Assembly: GCA_019240215.1 (NCBI GenBank)
Contig: JAFAYQ010000069.1
Location: 1-64,000 of the forward strand
DNA length: 64,000 nucleotides
From: Actinomycetota bacterium
GTDB taxonomy: Bacteria > Actinomycetota > Actinomycetes > Streptosporangiales > Streptosporangiaceae
Reading direction: 5' to 3'
The position numbers were made by a program, and so were the translations under genes. This document shows, one piece after another, positions 7,560 through 15,853 of this stretch (positions are counted from its first letter, which is position 1; the number at the start of each line of letters is the position of its first letter). The notes below the pieces were generated by a model. That model did no database searches. It was given only the letters and a program-made list of their open reading frames with translations, and was not told the DNA's origin.

Positions 7560-8294
7560 ATGGCAGTGAGACGGCCAAAGCCGCAGCCTCAAGTTACACA
7601 ACTGGGGTGTATCCGGTTCTGGCGGAACGAACTTATAGAAATAGTTCGTTTGGTGCAAAAGCTCGAAGATGCACAAATTACGCTGGAGGCCGATGGCTGC
7701 GGCATCGATGATGTCGATACGGACCTACCGAACATCGGCGTAGATCAGCTCTCTTCGTTTACCGTGGCAGCCACCAGGTCGACCGATGATAGCGCTACCT
7801 TGAACATCATCGAAATAGCGATGACTGACAAAAGATGTTCGATAACTGCATCTGATCCAGACCTAGCAACGTTGGGGGTCATCAACGAAATTAGAAAGCT
7901 CGGCCAGAGCAACCAGCCTAAGCCGCATTGGGTTACAAAGGACGGTCCAATTGGAACTGCCAGCGAGCGCTTCGCCTTCTCATTGTTCATTGCTCTTATT
8001 TTCTCAGCTATATGCATACCGATTGTTCATTTTGCGTTTGATCCTGTACTGAAGCACGGCCATGGCAGAGCGCCAATAAGCGGGCGTGATGTTAGTTACC
8101 TGGGTGGAGTACTCATCGTCGTATGCGTCGGCCTTTTCGCGCTATTCGGCCAAGCCCGAAACATATTGCGCACTGGTACGCGAGCTGAGGCTCCTACATG
8201 GTGGCAAGAGCACCGATCAGACGTCGGCATCAACATCGCATGCAGCATCGTCTTTCTGATCATTGGCGCTGTCATCGGGCACTATTGGCGCTAG
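7560..8294 (+). CDS. hypothetical membrane protein with cytosolic N-domain
   Basis: 244 residues. Residues 1-135 are soluble and acidic; then hydrophobic segments at about 140-160 (FALSLFIALIFSAICIPIVH region), 178-200 (YLGGVLIVVCVGLFALFG) and 224-242 (INIACSIVFLIIGAVIGHYW), giving three predicted membrane helices. GC content and third-position bias are clearly lower than in the flanking core genes, suggesting recent acquisition. No family recognised; three-helix membrane proteins with a cytosolic domain occur among defence effectors, but nothing here proves that. Confidence 0.75.
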   Translation: MAVRRPKPQPQVTQLGCIRFWRNELIEIVRLVQKLEDAQITLEADGCGIDDVDTDLPNIGVDQLSSFTVAATRSTDDSATLNIIEIAMTDKRCSITASDPDLATLGVINEIRKLGQSNQPKPHWVTKDGPIGTASERFAFSLFIALIFSAICIPIVHFAFDPVLKHGHGRAPISGRDVSYLGGVLIVVCVGLFALFGQARNILRTGTRAEAPTWWQEHRSDVGINIACSIVFLIIGAVIGHYWR

Positions 8295-8322
8295 CCCAAG
8301 TCGCTATCTATACGGAGACTGC

Positions 8323-8532
8323 ATGCCTAGTTACTCGTGGTACCGCATGCAAGCGGTTATCAAGCTCAGCAAGGATCGTGAGCGCGGTCCCGCCTATCAG
8401 CCGGTCCTAGACCTCGGCGAAGAGATCCTCAGAGAGCATGTCACGCTTGATAAGCAAGTTGGGTCACCATGCGTTGCGTGTGGCGAACCTTGGCCATGCA
8501 AGATGTTCAACAGCATTCACGCCATGGATTGA
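8323..8532 (+). CDS. small Cys-containing hypothetical protein
   Basis: 69 residues from the ATG at 8323, preceded by GGAGA. The C-terminal part CVACGEPWPC (CxxC plus a third Cys) is a motif I associate with many short actinomycete orphans and may bind zinc. It follows the membrane protein by 28 bp in the same direction and ends at a strong terminator, so these two probably form an operon. Confidence 0.65.
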   Translation: MPSYSWYRMQAVIKLSKDRERGPAYQPVLDLGEEILREHVTLDKQVGSPCVACGEPWPCKMFNSIHAMD

Positions 8533-8575
8533 CGCAGGCAGCCCACCCTAGTGCGAAAGCGGGCTGCCTGCGTCA
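8530..8575. terminator. 15-bp-stem terminator between convergent genes
   Basis: Perfect inverted repeat, arms 8530-8544 and 8561-8575 (GACGCAGGCAGCCC and its complement plus one pair), 16-nt loop, overlapping the stop codon of the upstream gene and lying just past the stop of the convergent gene (8578). No U-tract, as usual in high-GC actinomycetes. It can terminate both transcripts. Confidence 0.85.
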
Positions 8576-8577
8576 GC

Positions 8578-8787
8578 CTACTTTCTCTTACCGTGGTCGG
8601 GGCATTCGTCAGCTAACTCCTGTGGAAGCAGCACTAACCGGTAGAACCGCTCACTGGGAGTCTCCGACTGCGGAGCGTAAGTGATGCTCAATAAGTGCCC
8701 GCACTTGGGGCATGCAATGATATCTGTTATCACTGCGGTCCTTCCGATCGATGGATCATGGACACGGACAAGGTACCTGGGATCCAC
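8578..8787 (-). CDS. small zinc-ribbon-like hypothetical protein
   Basis: 69 residues with a GTG start. Contains CPKCGHLL at about residues 26-33 and a distal CPDHGK near the end, which together could form a small zinc ribbon. It converges on the 8323 gene with a shared terminator. The opposite strand is also open over part of this stretch but its translation is less protein-like. Confidence 0.5.
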   Translation of the reverse strand: MDPRYLVRVHDPSIGRTAVITDIIACPKCGHLLSITYAPQSETPSERFYRLVLLPQELADECPDHGKRK

Positions 8788-9008
8788 TGCTTGTCAAGAA
8801 ACTGCTCTGACGTGCGGCGACGCCCCGCTATCACTGTCTACGGCCAGGACGGATATACGCAAAATATGATCTAAGCCGGTTAAATGGGAATTGATTTACC
8901 GGTCTTTGGAAGCGTCTTTGGTCAGCGTTAGAGTCTACCGTCGCTACAACGACCGCAGAAGTGCGCCGCAATCCGGTTCAGCTCGTGATTGACGGTAGCG
9001 TCAAGAGC

Positions 9009-9719
9009 ATGCCCACCGACAACACGCCCGGGGCGGCTGAGCAGCTTCCTGCGGGCGCGAACGCGGGCGCTGGCCAGGGCCAGCCTGTCCGGCCCAGGTA
9101 TCGCTTGGTGACCCTCATTGGCGCGGTGAAGCGCATGAGCTACCTGCTCCAGGGCAACGTCAGGCAGTACAGGGCGCTGGTCGCCCGGCTGCAAGACCCT
9201 ACCGTCTCCTTCCCGATCCTGGACGACCCCGTTGCGCACGATGGTCTCCTAGGCGAGGCCGAGCGCCTACTCCACAACGTCCTGACCGCGATGAGCACCC
9301 GCGTGGACCAGCAGCGCCACTTCATGGACACATATTTCGGTGACGACACGATCCTGATGCGGGAGTACCGCGACCGGGTCGCTTCTGACTTCACCGCGAG
9401 TGCGGAGGCGGCATTCCTGAAGAGGCTGCGGAATTACATTGCTCACATGCAGCTCCCCGTCGCCCAGAGCCAGGAGGCCTACACCGCCCGGTCAATCCGG
9501 GTCTCGTTCATCCTGTCGGCCGCCGCGCTGCTCGAATGGGACGGCTGGAACGCTGGCACGAGAGCATGGATCGTCGGCCATGGAAGTGACGTCCCGATTG
9601 TCGATGTCGTCGACACCTACGCCCGGGTAGCAGAAGAGTTCGACCGATGGCTGGCGGACCGAATCGGAGCGAAGTACAGGGCGGATATCGAAGTCTCCCG
9701 ACGGGCCGCTGACGTTTAA
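9009..9719 (+). CDS. hypothetical protein with HEPN-like R-N-x3-H motif
   Basis: 236 residues from the ATG at 9009 (a GTG at 8961 would add 16). The protein is mostly helical. Residues 141-146 read RNYIAH, the R-x4-H signature with the favoured N after R that marks catalytic HEPN ribonucleases, placed at the start of a predicted helix (AEAAFLKRLRNYIAHMQLPV). No nucleotidyltransferase partner is visible, and the single-motif match is suggestive only. The gene stands alone in the low-GC accessory stretch, downstream of a possible membrane/Cys-protein operon. Confidence 0.7.
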   Translation: MPTDNTPGAAEQLPAGANAGAGQGQPVRPRYRLVTLIGAVKRMSYLLQGNVRQYRALVARLQDPTVSFPILDDPVAHDGLLGEAERLLHNVLTAMSTRVDQQRHFMDTYFGDDTILMREYRDRVASDFTASAEAAFLKRLRNYIAHMQLPVAQSQEAYTARSIRVSFILSAAALLEWDGWNAGTRAWIVGHGSDVPIVDVVDTYARVAEEFDRWLADRIGAKYRADIEVSRRAADV

Positions 9720-10381
9720 GCGTCAAGGGTCAGCTTCCGGGGCGCATCAGCGCGAGAACACTGAGAACTGCGGAGATCTCAGCCACAGGTCAGACGGCAA
9801 ACCGGATGCATCAACCCAGGCCAGAGAAACGCTGGCACAAGACCCGGCCTACAGGCCGACTACGGGAGCTTTTGACGCTTGAAAATCAAGCGGACCTAAA
9901 TAAGCTGAAGCCGGCACTAAGAACGTAGGATTGGCGGAAGAAAATCTTGGTCCTCTTCTTTACGAGGAGGAAGATCTGTGCGCCGATTCGGCCGATCCCG
10001 ACGTGACTCATGTACCTGTCCCGGCTGTCGAACAGGATCGAGAATTGGCGTCGGATCAGATTCTGCGGTATTCGTCGGGTCAGGGTTCTCAATGGGAGGG
10101 TCGCCACTTTGACCGGGAAGCTCAATGCTCTTGCCATGGTCGCTGCTCATACTCTGGTCATTCCCGCTAACCACCCGCTTGGAACCTAGCTTCAGCGGCG
10201 GCGCGAGCAGCGTTTAGCTTCAGAAGCTATCAATGCTTTTCCACCGCCTTCTTACGTAGGACGGGACCGTAGCTGAGTGACTAACTGAGTGACGATCCGC
10301 CCAAACGAGAGCGCACTCTCCTGCACTTATGCGCACCTTCCATGACAGCCCAGGAATAATTTTCGCACGTACGTTCGCCTA
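9720..10381. other. 660-bp gap without a convincing gene
   Basis: Short overlapping frames exist on both strands at 9890-10175; the most protein-like is a Pro/Asp/Arg-rich 85-codon frame at 9917-10174 on the minus strand, but it has no ribosome site. A near-perfect direct repeat CTGAGTGAC occurs twice about 10273-10294. Otherwise nothing recognisable. Confidence 0.5.
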
Positions 10382-10753
10382 TCAGGATGCCTGCGCTGTC
10401 CGATCCGTATCCCACTGGCTGCCCCATTCGGGGTAGGGCTTCAGCTTACTAATGGAGGGGTTGCTCCTTACGAACAGCAGCGGCGCGCGGTCGATGCCGC
10501 CCGCCCACGGTTCAGGAACCTGGAAGCCGGTTTCAGGCCCCACGCCGTCCTGCGACCTGACGACCTCCTGGCAAGGATGCTGGCTATCCGGGTCGCGCCA
10601 GACGGCTAGTACGTCGGGGCGACGTGTAATGGATCCGATCAGGTCGCGAACCGTAATACTGGTCATCCTCAGTGTGAATCCGGTATGAGCGTCATCGGCA
10701 GGATCCATGCAAGCCAGGTCTGCTTGATCGAACTCGGCTGGCCGGTACAGCAA
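10382..10753 (-). pseudogene. truncated gene of an uncharacterised LFVRSNPSIS-type family
   Basis: 123 codons. The segment RAPLLFVRSNPSISKLKPYP resembles a motif I recall from a widespread family of uncharacterised actinobacterial proteins (typically L-F-V-S-S-N-P-S-x followed by Pro-Trp-rich sequence and a further 100 or more residues). Here the frame stops 18 residues after that motif, so the C-terminal half is missing. Composition before the motif looks coding. I infer a truncated gene at the edge of the accessory region; the family assignment is from memory and weak. Confidence 0.45.
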
Positions 10754-10994
10754 CCACAGCGACGCGCAATGATTCTCACCGGCCGTCCCAAGCCGTGCGC
10801 TGCGGCAACAAGCTTTAGTGACCTTCCTGCCACTAGTTCATAGCGAGGTGATCACCCCGCGCGGGCCTCCCCCTATGCCGCCTTGTGGGCCAGGGTATGA
10901 ACGCGCTCATCTCGGGCGGCGTCCGGTGGCGCTTCCTTGCTTCATGGTCTACTGTGATGAATAGCCGATCAGAGCTTGATTTCTTGTTCGATTA

Positions 10995-12383
10995 TTAGCC
11001 TTCGAGCAGTGCATTCTTTGTCCCATTCAGCCTCCTCCCCTCTAACGCGGGGGAAGTTACCATGGCCCGGGCCTCGGTGGCGCGGGTGACGATGTCGGCG
11101 CGGAGGCGGGTCAGGGCGCTGTCGCGGGCGCCCGCCAGGGATGGCTCGGCCAGCGGGGTGGCGGCCTGGACGGGGACCGGGCGGGGCAGGTCGGCGACAG
11201 CGTCGGCGACGGCGTCGGCGAGCAGGGGGTGGCGGCCCCAGGGGCCACCGAGGATGACCTGGGCCGGGTCGGCCAGGGCGACCACCGCGGCGATCGCGCC
11301 GGCCACGGCCCGGGCGACGATCTGGAGGGTGGCCGGGGCCGGCGAGCCGGGGCCGACGGCCGCCAGCAGACGGTCCGTGTCGATAGCGGTGCTGCCGGGC
11401 TGGCGCAGCCCGAGCTGCCCGAAGACGTCGATGAGGCTGGTGGCCTGGCCGTCGGATCCGACGGTGAGCAGGTGGGCGATCTCGCCGGCCAGGCCGCGGT
11501 GGCCGCGGCGGACGTCGCCCTCGCTGATGACCGCGCAGCCCAGGCCCTCGCCCAGGTACAGGTAGGCGAAGTCGCCGGGGGCGGCCGCGGCCTGGCGTTC
11601 GGCGCGGGCGGCCCAGTTCACGTCGTTGTCGACGATGACCGGGCCGTCCACCATCGGCGCCAGCACGGCGACCGGATCGAGGTCGCCGAGCAGGAACGGG
11701 CTGTCCGGGAGGTGCACCATCCGGCCGGTGGCCCGGTCGACCGGGTCGGCCGCGCTGACCACGGCCAGGCGGACGGGTGGGTGGCCCGTGGGTCTGGTGG
11801 GGCCGGTGGGGCCGGTGGGGTTTATGTGTTCGATGGGGTTGATGTGTTCGATGGGGTTGATGTGTGCGATGGGGTTGGTGTGTGCGATGGCGTTGGTGTG
11901 CGCGGTGAGGTTGGCGTACGCGGTGGGGTTGGCATGTGCGGTGGGGGTCTTGAGGGTGGTGGGAGGTGGGGTGAGGACGCGGGTGACGGCGGATCGGAGG
12001 CCGGCCGCTACCTGGTCGGGGTGGGCGGGTCGCGTGATCGGTTCTCCGGCGCGGAGGAGCACCGCGCCGTAGGGGTCGATGCACTCGGCGATGATGCCTT
12101 CGGGGGCGATGCTGACGGCCAGGGCCACCCCCACCTCGGGGGCCAGGGCGTAGTAGGTGCCGACCCGCCCGCGGCCGCGGCCGCCGGGGGTGCGGTGGCC
12201 GGTGTCGGCGACCAGGCCGGCCGTGACCAGGCGGCGGACGCTTTCGCCGGCGGTGGGCTTGGAGACCCCGGTCGCGGTGGCCAATTCGGCCCGGGTGAGC
12301 TGGCCCTCGCGCATCAGCGCGCGCAGCACGTGCTCGTCGGTGAGGGAGCGTAGCAAGTCCTGCGACGGCTTGGCCGGTTCCAC
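10995..12383 (-). CDS. ROK-family transcriptional regulator with repeat-expanded linker
   Basis: 462 residues. Residues 14-65 are an N-terminal winged HTH (EHVLRALMREGQLTRAELAT, then SKPTAGESVRRLVTAGLV). From about residue 190 onward comes a ROK/hexokinase-like domain with DNDVNWAARAE and GEIAHLLTV, the counterpart of the sugar-binding GExGH. The usual Cys-rich zinc motif after that is absent, so the zinc site is lost or replaced. Between the two domains, residues about 146-188 are seven degenerate hexapeptides (NPIEHI type) encoded by an 18-bp tandem repeat. It diverges from the DUF1479 gene and probably represses it. Confidence 0.88.
   Translation of the reverse strand: MEPAKPSQDLLRSLTDEHVLRALMREGQLTRAELATATGVSKPTAGESVRRLVTAGLVADTGHRTPGGRGRGRVGTYYALAPEVGVALAVSIAPEGIIAECIDPYGAVLLRAGEPITRPAHPDQVAAGLRSAVTRVLTPPPTTLKTPTAHANPTAYANLTAHTNAIAHTNPIAHINPIEHINPIEHINPTGPTGPTRPTGHPPVRLAVVSAADPVDRATGRMVHLPDSPFLLGDLDPVAVLAPMVDGPVIVDNDVNWAARAERQAAAAPGDFAYLYLGEGLGCAVISEGDVRRGHRGLAGEIAHLLTVGSDGQATSLIDVFGQLGLRQPGSTAIDTDRLLAAVGPGSPAPATLQIVARAVAGAIAAVVALADPAQVILGGPWGRHPLLADAVADAVADLPRPVPVQAATPLAEPSLAGARDSALTRLRADIVTRATEARAMVTSPALEGRRLNGTKNALLEG
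11821..11946. repeat. 18-bp tandem repeat (7 units) inside the ROK gene
   Basis: Seven consecutive 18-bp units start at 11821, 11839, 11857, 11875, 11893, 11911 and 11929; the type unit is TTGATGTGTTCGATGGGG. Divergence increases from left to right. A 9-bp array (GCCGGTGGG) lies just left of it. Being a multiple of three, copy number changes keep the reading frame. Confidence 0.9.
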
Positions 12384-12390
12384 GCCTCGA

Positions 12391-12460
12391 TTCTAGACAG
12401 GGGTCTTGACTAGAAACGCGAGGCGGCTTAACTTTTTAAAAATAAAGGGCTTTACTAGAA
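12391..12460. promoter_or_regulatory. divergent promoter with candidate ROK operator
   Basis: TTCTAG (12391-12396) and CTAGAA (12410-12415) form an inverted repeat, and ACTAGAA recurs at 12454-12460 just before the GGAG ribosome site of the DUF1479 gene. An AT-rich stretch at 12431-12446 lies between them. Symmetry and position suggest the ROK operator. Confidence 0.5.
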
Positions 12461-12471
12461 GGAGTTTCCGG

Positions 12472-13749
12472 ATGAACGACCTGCCACCTGCGCTGCCGCA
12501 TTGGGAGCAGACCCCCGCCGACCTGCCGGTCGCGATCAAGGAGATCAAGGCGGCGTTGCGGGAGCGGATCGCGGCCTCCGGCCGCACCGTCGAGGAGGTC
12601 GTCGCGGTGCTGGAACGCCAGCTGACGGCCGAGGTCGAGGAGATCGAGGCCGCCCGCGACCGGGGCGAGCCGGTCTGGCCGGTCATCGACTACGCCGACA
12701 TCGCGGCGGGCACGGTCGACCCGGCCGCCGTCGATCAGCTGCGGCGGCGCGGCTGTGCGGTGGTGCGCGGGCAGTTCGAGCACGACCGGGCCCGGGAGTG
12801 GGACCGCGAGCTGGTGGACTACGTCGACCGGAACGGCTTTTTCGATCAGTACCGAGGTCCCGGCGACGACTTCTTCGCCAGCGTCGGTTCCAAGCCCGAG
12901 ATCTATCCCATCTACTGGTCGCGGCCGCAGATGGAGGCCCGGCAGAGCGACGAGATGGCGCAGGTGCAGGCGTTCCTGAACGGGCTGTGGCGGCACGAGT
13001 CGGACGGCGTGCAGTGGTTCGACCCGGGCCGCGACTCGCTCTACCCCGACCGGATCCGGCGGCGGCCGCCCGGCGCCAGCTCGGCCGGGCTGGGCAGCCA
13101 CCTCGACCCGGGCACGCTCGATCTATGGATGACCCGGGAGTACCAGCGGGCGTTCCGGCACCTGTTCGACGGCTCGGTCGAGCGGTACGACCCGTGGGAT
13201 GCCGCCCACCGGACGACCGGGCCGCAGTATCCCGGCACCACCATGTGCTCGGTGTTCCGGACGTTCCAGGGCTGGACGGCGCTGTCCGACATGGCGCCCG
13301 ACCAGGGCGTACTGCACACGGTCCCGATCCCCGGGGCGATGGCTTACCTGATGCTGCGGCCGCTGCTGGCGGACGTGCCCGACGACGACATGTGCGGGGT
13401 CACCATCAACCGGACGTTCCCGGTCACCGAGCGGTGGCACCCGCTGCTGCGGCGGGCGCTGACCGGCATCCCGGCGGTGCGGGCGGGCGACTCGGTGTGG
13501 TGGCACTGCGACCTCATCCACAGCGTCGCCCCGGTCGAGGACCAGCAGGGCTGGGGCAACGTGATGTACATCCCGGCCGCGCCCTGGTGCCCGCGCAACG
13601 AGCGTTACGCGGCCCGGGTGCGCGAGGCGTTCGCCAGCGGGTCGAGCCCGGACGACTTCCCGGCCGAGCACTACGAGCGCGCCTGGGCCGATCGTTTCGG
13701 GGCCGACGACCTGAACGAGACCGGGCGGCGGGGCCTGGGGCTGGCCTGA
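12472..13749 (+). CDS. DUF1479 (YbiU-like) 2-oxoglutarate/iron oxygenase-fold protein
   Basis: 425 residues from the ATG at 12472 (GGAG 6 bp upstream), close to the 420-residue size of E. coli YbiU. A double-stranded beta-helix metal triad is visible: HLD at residues 210-212 (LGSHLDPGTLDLW) and the distal His350 in WWHCDLIHSVAP. Family members are presumed Fe(II)/2-oxoglutarate oxygenases of unknown substrate. Its divergence from a sugar-sensing-type ROK regulator hints at carbohydrate-related induction, an inference only. Confidence 0.88.
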   Translation: MNDLPPALPHWEQTPADLPVAIKEIKAALRERIAASGRTVEEVVAVLERQLTAEVEEIEAARDRGEPVWPVIDYADIAAGTVDPAAVDQLRRRGCAVVRGQFEHDRAREWDRELVDYVDRNGFFDQYRGPGDDFFASVGSKPEIYPIYWSRPQMEARQSDEMAQVQAFLNGLWRHESDGVQWFDPGRDSLYPDRIRRRPPGASSAGLGSHLDPGTLDLWMTREYQRAFRHLFDGSVERYDPWDAAHRTTGPQYPGTTMCSVFRTFQGWTALSDMAPDQGVLHTVPIPGAMAYLMLRPLLADVPDDDMCGVTINRTFPVTERWHPLLRRALTGIPAVRAGDSVWWHCDLIHSVAPVEDQQGWGNVMYIPAAPWCPRNERYAARVREAFASGSSPDDFPAEHYERAWADRFGADDLNETGRRGLGLA

Positions 13750-13772
13750 ACCCGGCGTCGTAACCTGGGTGC

Positions 13773-14174
13773 GTGTCTGAGCCGGAGCCGGAGCTGGTCG
13801 AGTTCGCGACCAAGGTGTTCAACCTGGCCCGGGCCGGCGACACCGCCGCCGTCGCCGCCTACGTGGACGCGGGCGTGCCGGTCAACCTGAGCAACGACAG
13901 CGGCGACAGCCTGCTGATGCTGGCCGCCTACCACGGCCACCCGGACACCGTGCGGGCGCTGCTGGAACGCGGGGCCGACCCCGGGCAGGCCAACGACCGC
14001 GGCCAGACCCCGCTGGCGGGCGCGGTGTTCAAGCACGAACCGGAGATCGTCCGCGCCCTGCTCGACGCGGGCGCCGACCCCACCACGGGCCAGCCGAGCG
14101 CGGCCGCCACCGCCGCCATGTTCGGCAATCAGGACTTCCTGGCCTGGTTCGCCGAAGGCGACTCGGCCGGCTGA
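13773..14174 (+). CDS. ankyrin-repeat protein
   Basis: 133 residues with a GTG start 21 bp after the previous stop. At least three ankyrin repeats are visible, with typical turns such as SGDSLLMLAAYHGHPDTVRA, LLERGADPGQANDRGQTPLA and VRALLDAGADP. Small stand-alone ankyrin proteins of this size are common in actinomycetes and mediate protein-protein contacts. Same orientation and short spacing suggest cotranscription with the DUF1479 gene. Confidence 0.85.
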   Translation: MSEPEPELVEFATKVFNLARAGDTAAVAAYVDAGVPVNLSNDSGDSLLMLAAYHGHPDTVRALLERGADPGQANDRGQTPLAGAVFKHEPEIVRALLDAGADPTTGQPSAAATAAMFGNQDFLAWFAEGDSAG

Positions 14175-14220
14175 CGCAGCGAGGACGCGGCCCGGCTAGC
14201 GTGGGGGCGAGGAGGCTCAG

Positions 14221-15252
14221 TTGAACTCACCGCTGTCGTCGCTCGGCGTCGAGCTGCCGGTGCTGGCCGCGCCGATGGCCGGCGGCGGCTCGACCCCGGC
14301 TCTGGTGACCGCGGCCGCCCGGGCCGGCAGCCTCGGCTTCCTGGCGGCCGGGTACAAGACCGCGGGCCAGCTGGCCGAGCAGATCGCCGCCGTCCGCGCG
14401 GCGGGCGGGACGTTCGGGGTGAACGTGTTCGTGCCCAATCCGGTGCCGGTCGACCGGCGGGCGTTCGCCCGCTACGCGGCTGCCCTGCAGGCCGAGGCCG
14501 ACGGCTACGACCTGCGGCTGACCGGGCAAGAGCCGGTCGAGGACGACGACGCCTGGCGGGACAAGCTGGATCTGCTGCTGGCCGAGCCGGTACCGGTCGC
14601 CGGGTTCACGTTCGGCTTGCCCGAGCCGTCCGTGTTCCGGGCGTTCAAGCAGGCGGGGACGCTGACCGTGCAGACCGTCACCTCGCCGGCCGAGGCCCGC
14701 GCGGCCGCCGAAGCCGGAGCCGACCTGCTGGCCGTGCAGGGGCTGGCCGCAGGCGGGCACTCGGGGACCTGGACGCCGGAGCGGATCCCCGACCCGGTGG
14801 CGTTGCCGGACCTGGTGCGGGCGGTCCGGGCCGCCACCGGCTTGCCGATCATCGCCGCCGGCGGCCTGTCCACCCCGGGCGAGGTGGCGCAGGCGGTGCA
14901 GGCCGGGGCGGTCGCGGTCCTGGCCGGGACCGCGCTGCTGCGCAGCGACGAGAGCGGCGCCTCAGCCGTGCACCAAGCCGCGCTGGCCGCCCCGGACCGG
15001 GGTGATCCGGTGCTGACCAGGGCGTTCACCGGGCGGCCGGCCCGCGGGCTGCCCAATACGTTCATCGAGAAGTACGGGCCGATCGCGCCGTCCGGCTACC
15101 CGGCCCTGCACCACCTGACCAGCCCGCTGCGCAAGGCGGCGGCCGCCGCCGGTCACCCGGAGCTGGTGCACCTGTGGGCGGGCACCGGCTACCGGAACAC
15201 CCGGCCGGGGCCCGCCGCCGACATTCTGACCGCCCTGGCCAGCGGCAGCTGA
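14221..15252 (+). CDS. nitronate monooxygenase (2-nitropropane dioxygenase family)
   Basis: 343 residues with a TTG start supported by a strong GAGGAGG site. FMN-barrel features of the family: LAAPMAGGGSTPALVTAAAR near the N-terminus, the active-site QGLAAGGHSG loop (about residue 175), and the phosphate-binding IIAAGGLSTPGEVAQAVQAG. Such enzymes oxidise alkyl nitronates with O2 using FMN, in the cytoplasm, and often serve detoxification. Stand-alone gene. Confidence 0.9.
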   Translation: MNSPLSSLGVELPVLAAPMAGGGSTPALVTAAARAGSLGFLAAGYKTAGQLAEQIAAVRAAGGTFGVNVFVPNPVPVDRRAFARYAAALQAEADGYDLRLTGQEPVEDDDAWRDKLDLLLAEPVPVAGFTFGLPEPSVFRAFKQAGTLTVQTVTSPAEARAAAEAGADLLAVQGLAAGGHSGTWTPERIPDPVALPDLVRAVRAATGLPIIAAGGLSTPGEVAQAVQAGAVAVLAGTALLRSDESGASAVHQAALAAPDRGDPVLTRAFTGRPARGLPNTFIEKYGPIAPSGYPALHHLTSPLRKAAAAAGHPELVHLWAGTGYRNTRPGPAADILTALASGS

Positions 15253-15329
15253 CGGCCGCCAAGCCAGACCAGACCTCACGAACCGGCTGGCCCGGGCGTC
15301 TACCCGGTGAGAGTGAGGAGGTGCCACCG

Positions 15330-15842
15330 ATGTCTACTCGGCACACCATCGTGGAGACGCCGATCGGGCCGCTGACCTTGGTCCGCGACGATGACGGGAT
15401 CACCGGCGTGTACTACCCGCACCACTGGACCCGGCCCGACCCGGCCACGTTCGGGCCACGGGTGGAGGCAGCTGATGATCGCGGCTTCGACGGCATCGCC
15501 GCCCAGCTGGGCGAGTACTTCGCGGGCGAGCGCCGGGAGTTCGAGCTGCCGCTGACCCCGCACGGCGACGAGGGCGCCCAGCGGGTGTGGAAGCTGCTGG
15601 CCGAGATCCCCCACGGCCGGACCACCACCTACGGCGAGCTGGCCCGGCGGGTCGGCGGCGACGTCACCGCCCAGGAGATCGGGGGCTTCGTGGGGGCCAA
15701 CCCGCTGTCGATCCTCATCCCCTGCCACCGGGTGGTCGGCGCCAACGGCAAGCTGACCGGTTACGCGGGCGGCCTCAAGCGCAAGCAGCGGCTGCTGGAG
15801 CTGGAGGGAGCGATCCCGGCCGAGCCCGCGGGCTTGTGGTGA
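15330..15842 (+). CDS. ogt: methylated-DNA-[protein]-cysteine S-methyltransferase
   Basis: 170 residues from an ATG preceded by GAGGAGGTG. The C-terminal domain has the HTH segment TTYGELARRVGGDVTAQEIG, and the acceptor site PCHRVVG with Cys132, then the GYAGGLKRKQRLLELE tail: canonical Ogt/MGMT. It irreversibly transfers O6-alkyl groups from guanine in DNA to the cysteine. An AdaB-type role is possible since no Ada regulator is adjacent. Confidence 0.95.
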   Translation: MSTRHTIVETPIGPLTLVRDDDGITGVYYPHHWTRPDPATFGPRVEAADDRGFDGIAAQLGEYFAGERREFELPLTPHGDEGAQRVWKLLAEIPHGRTTTYGELARRVGGDVTAQEIGGFVGANPLSILIPCHRVVGANGKLTGYAGGLKRKQRLLELEGAIPAEPAGLW

Positions 15843-15853
15843 GCCCGCGGCCC

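Noticed and set aside
9886-10174. Overlapping minus-strand frames of about 85 codons
   Set aside because: No start signal and composition typical of non-coding DNA; kept only as a note in the gap description.
11797-11820. Separate short gene suggested by the G-rich repeat tract
   Set aside because: It is the 3' flank of the 18-bp array inside the ROK coding frame.
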